DNA of 64,000 bases from Azorinus chamasolen (taxonomy: Eukaryota > Mollusca > Bivalvia > Cardiida > Solecurtidae), in NCBI GenBank assembly GCA_963576725.1, contig OY755243.1, positions 72,562,106 to 72,626,105 of the forward strand, read 5' to 3'. Position 1 is the first letter of the stretch, and every line of letters begins with the position of its first letter. Below are positions 60,710 to 64,000 of this stretch, one piece after another. The notes under the pieces are model-generated. The model had not been told where the DNA came from, did not search any database, and was given only the letters and a program-made list of their open reading frames with translations. The position numbers and the translations under genes were made by a program.

Positions 60710-61065
60710 AACATAGTACTAGCAAATAGTGCAGAACCTGATCAAATGGCTCCTTCAGGGGCCTTTTGATCTAGGTCTGCACTATTTGCTTAACCCTTTC
60801 CCTCATAGAAACGGGTTTTCACACATTTGCATACAGAGTAGACCCTGATCAGACGGCTCCTAGAGGAGCCGTCTGATCAGGGTCTGCTCCGTTTGCTTTT
60901 GACATGCTATAGATCTGATTCTACAGTTTATATCAAGGCAAAAAAAATTCTTGGAAAATTTATATTATAGAATTTCAATTAACAAATATTCATTATGTCA
61001 TTATTTCTTCCATGAATACAGAACAGGGAAAGGGTTAAGTTTGTCTGTCTGAATCATGAACAAAT
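60710..61065 (+). mobile_element. H-family copy split by PB-A2
   Basis: ctagcaaatagtgcagaacc, apex GGCTCCTTCAGGGGCC, gtctgcactatttgc, then PB-A2, then gtttgtctgtctgaatcatg. Confidence 0.75.
60790..61038 (+). mobile_element. PB-A2 MITE, complete (249 bp), nested in H
   Basis: TTAACCCTTTCCCTCATAGA to acagggaaaGGGTTAA. Apex GACGGCTCCTAGAGGAGCCG. Confidence 0.92.
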
Positions 61066-61717
61066 TTGACCATTTATATTTTATTGGAAATATATATAAA
61101 ACAAAAATCTCCAGATTTGTGTAAATTTGTATAAATTGTTGTTTTTTTTAAGTTTACAAAGGCTGGAACCTGATAAGACTGATAACTGACACTAGCCTGA
61201 AAGTGCACTGATTTCTTCTATTCTCTATCTAAGAACTCACACATCTCCCAATCGGAACACAGCTGCATAGCAGATCTATTATTTGAACAGCTGACAAATA
61301 CAACACCAGAATTGCAAGCAATGTAAAATCTAGATAGATCTATTACTGGCATCGAAATAACTACACCTGTATCAAGTTACTCTCATGACCATGGTACAAG
61401 TCTTTGCAACACTTGAAGTCAATTTTTCTCAAGTTCGGACCTAAAGCTGATACGATTGTCTACGGCAATGGCAGTTGCTGTTTTTCTAAAGGATACTGGT
61501 ATGCCTATCCTGTAGAAAGGATACAGACAAGTTGTAAGTAGGCAGGTATCATGCAATCCCGATGATAAGAAAAGCAGACATTTACCAAAGATGAACTGTA
61601 TTGAATGCAAATTCCCCTTGTAATTGCAGCAAGATTGTTTACACAAGGCCTGTACTTGCTGAATCCTCTGCATGATTCAAACTATCACAATCTGAATACC
61701 TTTAATGTTGTATCACT
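61039..61717. other. No recognised feature
   Basis: Unique sequence; open frame 61419-61673 (-) has no splice pair or recognised motif. Confidence 0.4.
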
Positions 61718-62213
61718 TTAACCCTTTACACCATAAATATTCATGTAAGAAATGATGTCATCATGAATATTAATTTGATTAATTGTTATAATAACACATA
61801 GACACAGGAATGTTTGGCCATGACAAGAAACTGTAGAATCTTCATTATCTATATTATATCATAAACCAAACACAGCAGGCCTTAACCCATTCCTTCATAG
61901 GCTATTTTTAGATCCAACCTCTTTGAATAAATCTACCGAAAAGGAGCATCAACTAGAGAAAAGGATTTTTTTTTTTAATTTTGTAGTTTGAAACCATTGT
62001 GATAAATAGAGCATTTGTTCCTATAAGAACAAATGCTCTATTTATCACAATGGTTTTAATAGGTGATTTTTACAGAGGCGTATACGTAGAAAGGCGTATT
62101 TATGGAAGAAAGCGGGTGAAGTAAAAGATCGGACAGCTCCTACAGGAGTCGTTTAATCTGGGTCTACTGAATGCAAAGGCGTAGAAAAGCGTATTTAAGG
62201 AGTAAAAGGTTAA
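61718..62213 (-). mobile_element. PB-A2 copy with nested PB-B
   Basis: TTAACCCTTTACACCATAAA, long arm to ccaaacacagcaggcc, PB-B at 61882-62119, then gtaaaagatcggacagctcc and short arm ggcgtagaaaagcgtattta, GGTTAA. Confidence 0.85.
61882..62119 (+). mobile_element. PB-B MITE
   Basis: TTAACCCATTCCTTCATAGG to gaagaaagcgggtgaa. Apex TTTGTTCCTATAAGAACAAA, a compensated change on both stems. Right TTAA mutated to TGAA. Confidence 0.86.
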
Positions 62214-63087
62214 AAATGTCATTCACCCCCTATACCCTGAAATGTCCAAGTAGAACCTTATGTGTCCTTGTATACAGTCCTAACTGGGCAAATTTAAGTA
62301 TGAGCAAACTCAAGACTCAGACATCAAACCGTTGAACGGTCACAGAAGTCTTCTGTGAGTCTACCTTACATCTGCTTTTTGCGCAGTCAAGGATTTTAAG
62401 GTAATCTGTGTATAAGTACAGCGATTTTAAACAAATCATAAACATTGAAATCATCGGATTGAAATTGACTGATTGGACTATTTTATAAAAATTTCCCTGA
62501 ATGTTTTAAACACATGAATCAATAATAATGGTTTACATTGTCTCTCACTATTTCTCGTTCTTGAACAAAATAGCATTATGATATCGCAAACATATACATG
62601 TAATATATTATGGAACCGAAAGATACACACAATTTTGTTTAAAATGAGGGGGGAGGGGGTACAGCATTTTATCAGCAACATTGATACTCAACATCTGACT
62701 TTTGCAATTTTGAGAGTATTCGTAAATTTTTCCACACACTACCATTTTGCCCTCAACAGACTGAATTTTTGTTCCATTTTTACAGATTCTAGAATGTATC
62801 ATTTATAGACACATTGCCTTTAGTGACAAAAGCAATATATTTGATATAGGTATAAATACATATAATTGATAATAAATACATCAGTACCCCAGGATCATTA
62901 ACTGTTTCATAAAACCTGTTTTATATTGTGTGCAGCATTTGAATGACAAATGTAAAATTGAAATGTACCATCTCAGAAACTGTGAGCAAATGCAAAACCT
63001 CTAGAACAAAACCAGACGATATTATCCATTCTCATTATAGTCCTAATTTGATAAAGCGCTTCCTTTAAAAGGAAATAATCTACTTAC
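62214..63087. other. No recognised feature
   Basis: Unique AT-rich sequence with a short G-rich run at 62647-62659. Confidence 0.4.
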
Positions 63088-63147
63088 ACACATTATCTCC
63101 ATACTTCTCAAGTTCTCCTAATGTGGTGGTAAGGACCAACAAAAAGT
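63088..63147 (-). CDS. Candidate 60-nt internal exon
   Basis: Between ATCAG and GTAAGT lies a 60-nt stretch with one open frame, FLLVLTTTLGELEKYGDNV (phase 1 in, phase 1 out). The donor matches consensus. The acceptor pyrimidine tract is poor because a PB-A element ends 10 bp upstream on this strand. The peptide is not recognised. Its phase does not join the frame of the 59.7-kb exon if that exon starts at 59977. Confidence 0.25.
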
Positions 63148-63156
63148 CTGATGGAT

Positions 63157-63639
63157 TTAACCCTTTCCCACATAAGGGTGACTTTTGGCACCTTTGCAAA
63201 CAGAATAGACCCAGATCAGATGACTCCTGTAAGAGTTGTCTCTCAGATCAGGGTCTGTTCTGTTTGCTCATGAAATAATATAAATCTGACTCTACACTTT
63301 CTACCATGGTAAAACAAATCCTCTTTTCATAGTCGCATCTTATTCTTAACCCATTCCCGCATATTGACGCCTTTTGACGCTTCTGTAATTGTCACTTTGT
63401 GAAACCATTGTGATAAATAGAGCATTTGCTCCTACAGGAGCAAATGCTCTATTTATCACAATGGTTTCAAACTACAAATTTCAAAAAAATTCCTTTTCTC
63501 TAGTTAATGCTCCTTTTCGGTAGATTTATTCAAAGTGGTTGGATCTAAAAATAGCCTATGTGGGAATGGGTTAAATATCCATTAATTAAATCATTCACTC
63601 AGTCTATACATGAATATTCATGAGGGAAATGAGGGTTGA
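63157..63639 (+). mobile_element. PB-A2 copy with nested PB-B
   Basis: TTAACCCTTTCCCACATAAG, hairpin apex gactcctgtaagagttg, long arm, PB-B, then atatccattaattaaatcat and catgaatattcatgagggaa. Confidence 0.82.
63356..63574 (-). mobile_element. PB-B MITE, complete (219 bp)
   Basis: TTAACCCATTCCCGCATATT to gtgggaatGGGTTAA. Apex TTTGCTCCTACAGGAGCAAA. Confidence 0.9.
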
Positions 63640-64000
63640 TTAGTATGAGCTACATGTCCCCGCTGTCTCGTTGACTGTCAATAATATAATTAGTTACTTT
63701 AAATCATTCTCATGTGTGAATGAATTTCTGAATCCTTTTGTTATTTCAAAACAATAGCTGGAAAAAAATGTCCAATTTCTCATTTGAAGTTATGGGTAGT
63801 GTAAGAACTATGAATAATTATAGGGTTTGACAGCAGGACCCTAGTAATGTGATACATCCCAATATGTGAAGGTTGATTGTGTCTCAAATTGAAATGGACA
63901 GGACAAAAGCTTGATGTATTGTTCCCAAACCAATAATTCATCTTGAAATGAAACTTTGCAAATTGCTCAAGAACTATATAACAGAATAGAAAAGAATATT
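63640..64000. other. No recognised feature
   Basis: Unassigned AT-rich sequence to the window end. Confidence 0.4.

Noticed and set aside
63088..63147. Direct splice from the 63.1-kb candidate into the 59.7-kb exon
   Set aside because: Phases do not fit: the first ends in phase 1, while the best acceptor of the second is phase 0 and the shifted frames hit stops.
52086..64000. Upstream TIKI exons (GTIH motif, WMTPDQRGKGLYADY-type segment)
   Set aside because: Searched by eye on the minus strand; nothing matching was found, so they are likely beyond the window. A translated profile search would be decisive.
1..64000. Autonomous piggyBac or pogo transposase for the MITEs
   Set aside because: No open frame longer than about 180 codons exists and no DDD/DDE catalytic segment was recognised; all elements here are non-autonomous.

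Overview
The window is animal genomic DNA, AT-rich, with very little coding sequence and an exceptionally dense cover of short non-autonomous DNA transposons (MITEs). The repeat style (gggggcata tails, direct 'aaggtcaagg' blocks, short hairpin MITEs) suggests a mollusc, most likely a bivalve; this is inference, not a database match. No prokaryotic gene organisation is present.

Coding content. The one gene recognised with confidence is on the minus strand: a TIKI-type Wnt-inactivating metalloprotease (TRABD2 family, TraB/PrgY superfamily). Two consecutive internal exons are visible, at 52085..51764 (107 codons plus one base) and 7012..6922. They are joined in phase across a 44,751-bp intron that falls inside the conserved GAGH motif. 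Most of the window is therefore the interior of one intron. Three weaker minus-strand exon candidates lie upstream at 63.1, 59.7 and 58.8 kb. The 59.7-kb one ends in a stop followed by AATAAA and may be the 3' end of a separate gene. TIKI exons for the N-terminal half and for the C-terminus were not found.

Repeat content. About 130 elements can be sorted by eye into families, named here for convenience. PB-A (about 60 copies), PB-B, PB-D/D2, PB-E and PB-F have ends of the type TTAACCCTTT...AAAGGGTTAA (PB-F is degenerate). Nested copies show that TTAA is the duplicated target, so these look piggyBac-like. TA-C, C2 and C3 begin TACAGTAAAAC and end TTTTACTGTA with a TA target, so they look pogo/Tigger-like. 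H, G, N, I, J and M are smaller groups. PB-A has a short arm (about 40-50 bp) and a long arm (about 130-150 bp) around a central hairpin. '+' means short arm left for PB-A and PB-E, and long arm left for PB-B and PB-D. PB-A long arms come in two sequence versions, A1 and A2.

Most interesting structure. Families with unrelated ends and different target sites carry the same hairpin apex, GCTCC-nn(nn)-GGAGC. PB-A, D, E and H also share most of the hairpin stem, with a fixed arm asymmetry (CCCAGAT on one side, CCCTGAT on the other). PB-A and PB-B share the outer part of their short arm but not their cores. C, C2 and C3 share a core but not their outer ends. The window thus records modular exchange among MITE families, together with arm inversion, core amplification, abutting insertions that share one TTAA, and many nested insertions.

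Layout: 1-7 kb PB-A/D copies, a 74-bp minisatellite, the small TIKI exon; 7-13 kb PB-A/B/E; 13.1-13.7 kb a GC-richer block with a TTAA foldback; 14-44 kb mixed PB-A/B/D/F, TA-C and G; 44.1 kb a separate foldback; 44-51 kb many well-preserved A1 copies; 51.7-52.1 kb the main TIKI exon; 52-58 kb PB and TA elements; 58.7-60 kb exon candidates and a dispersed molluscan-type repeat; 60-64 kb PB-A/B and the last exon candidate.
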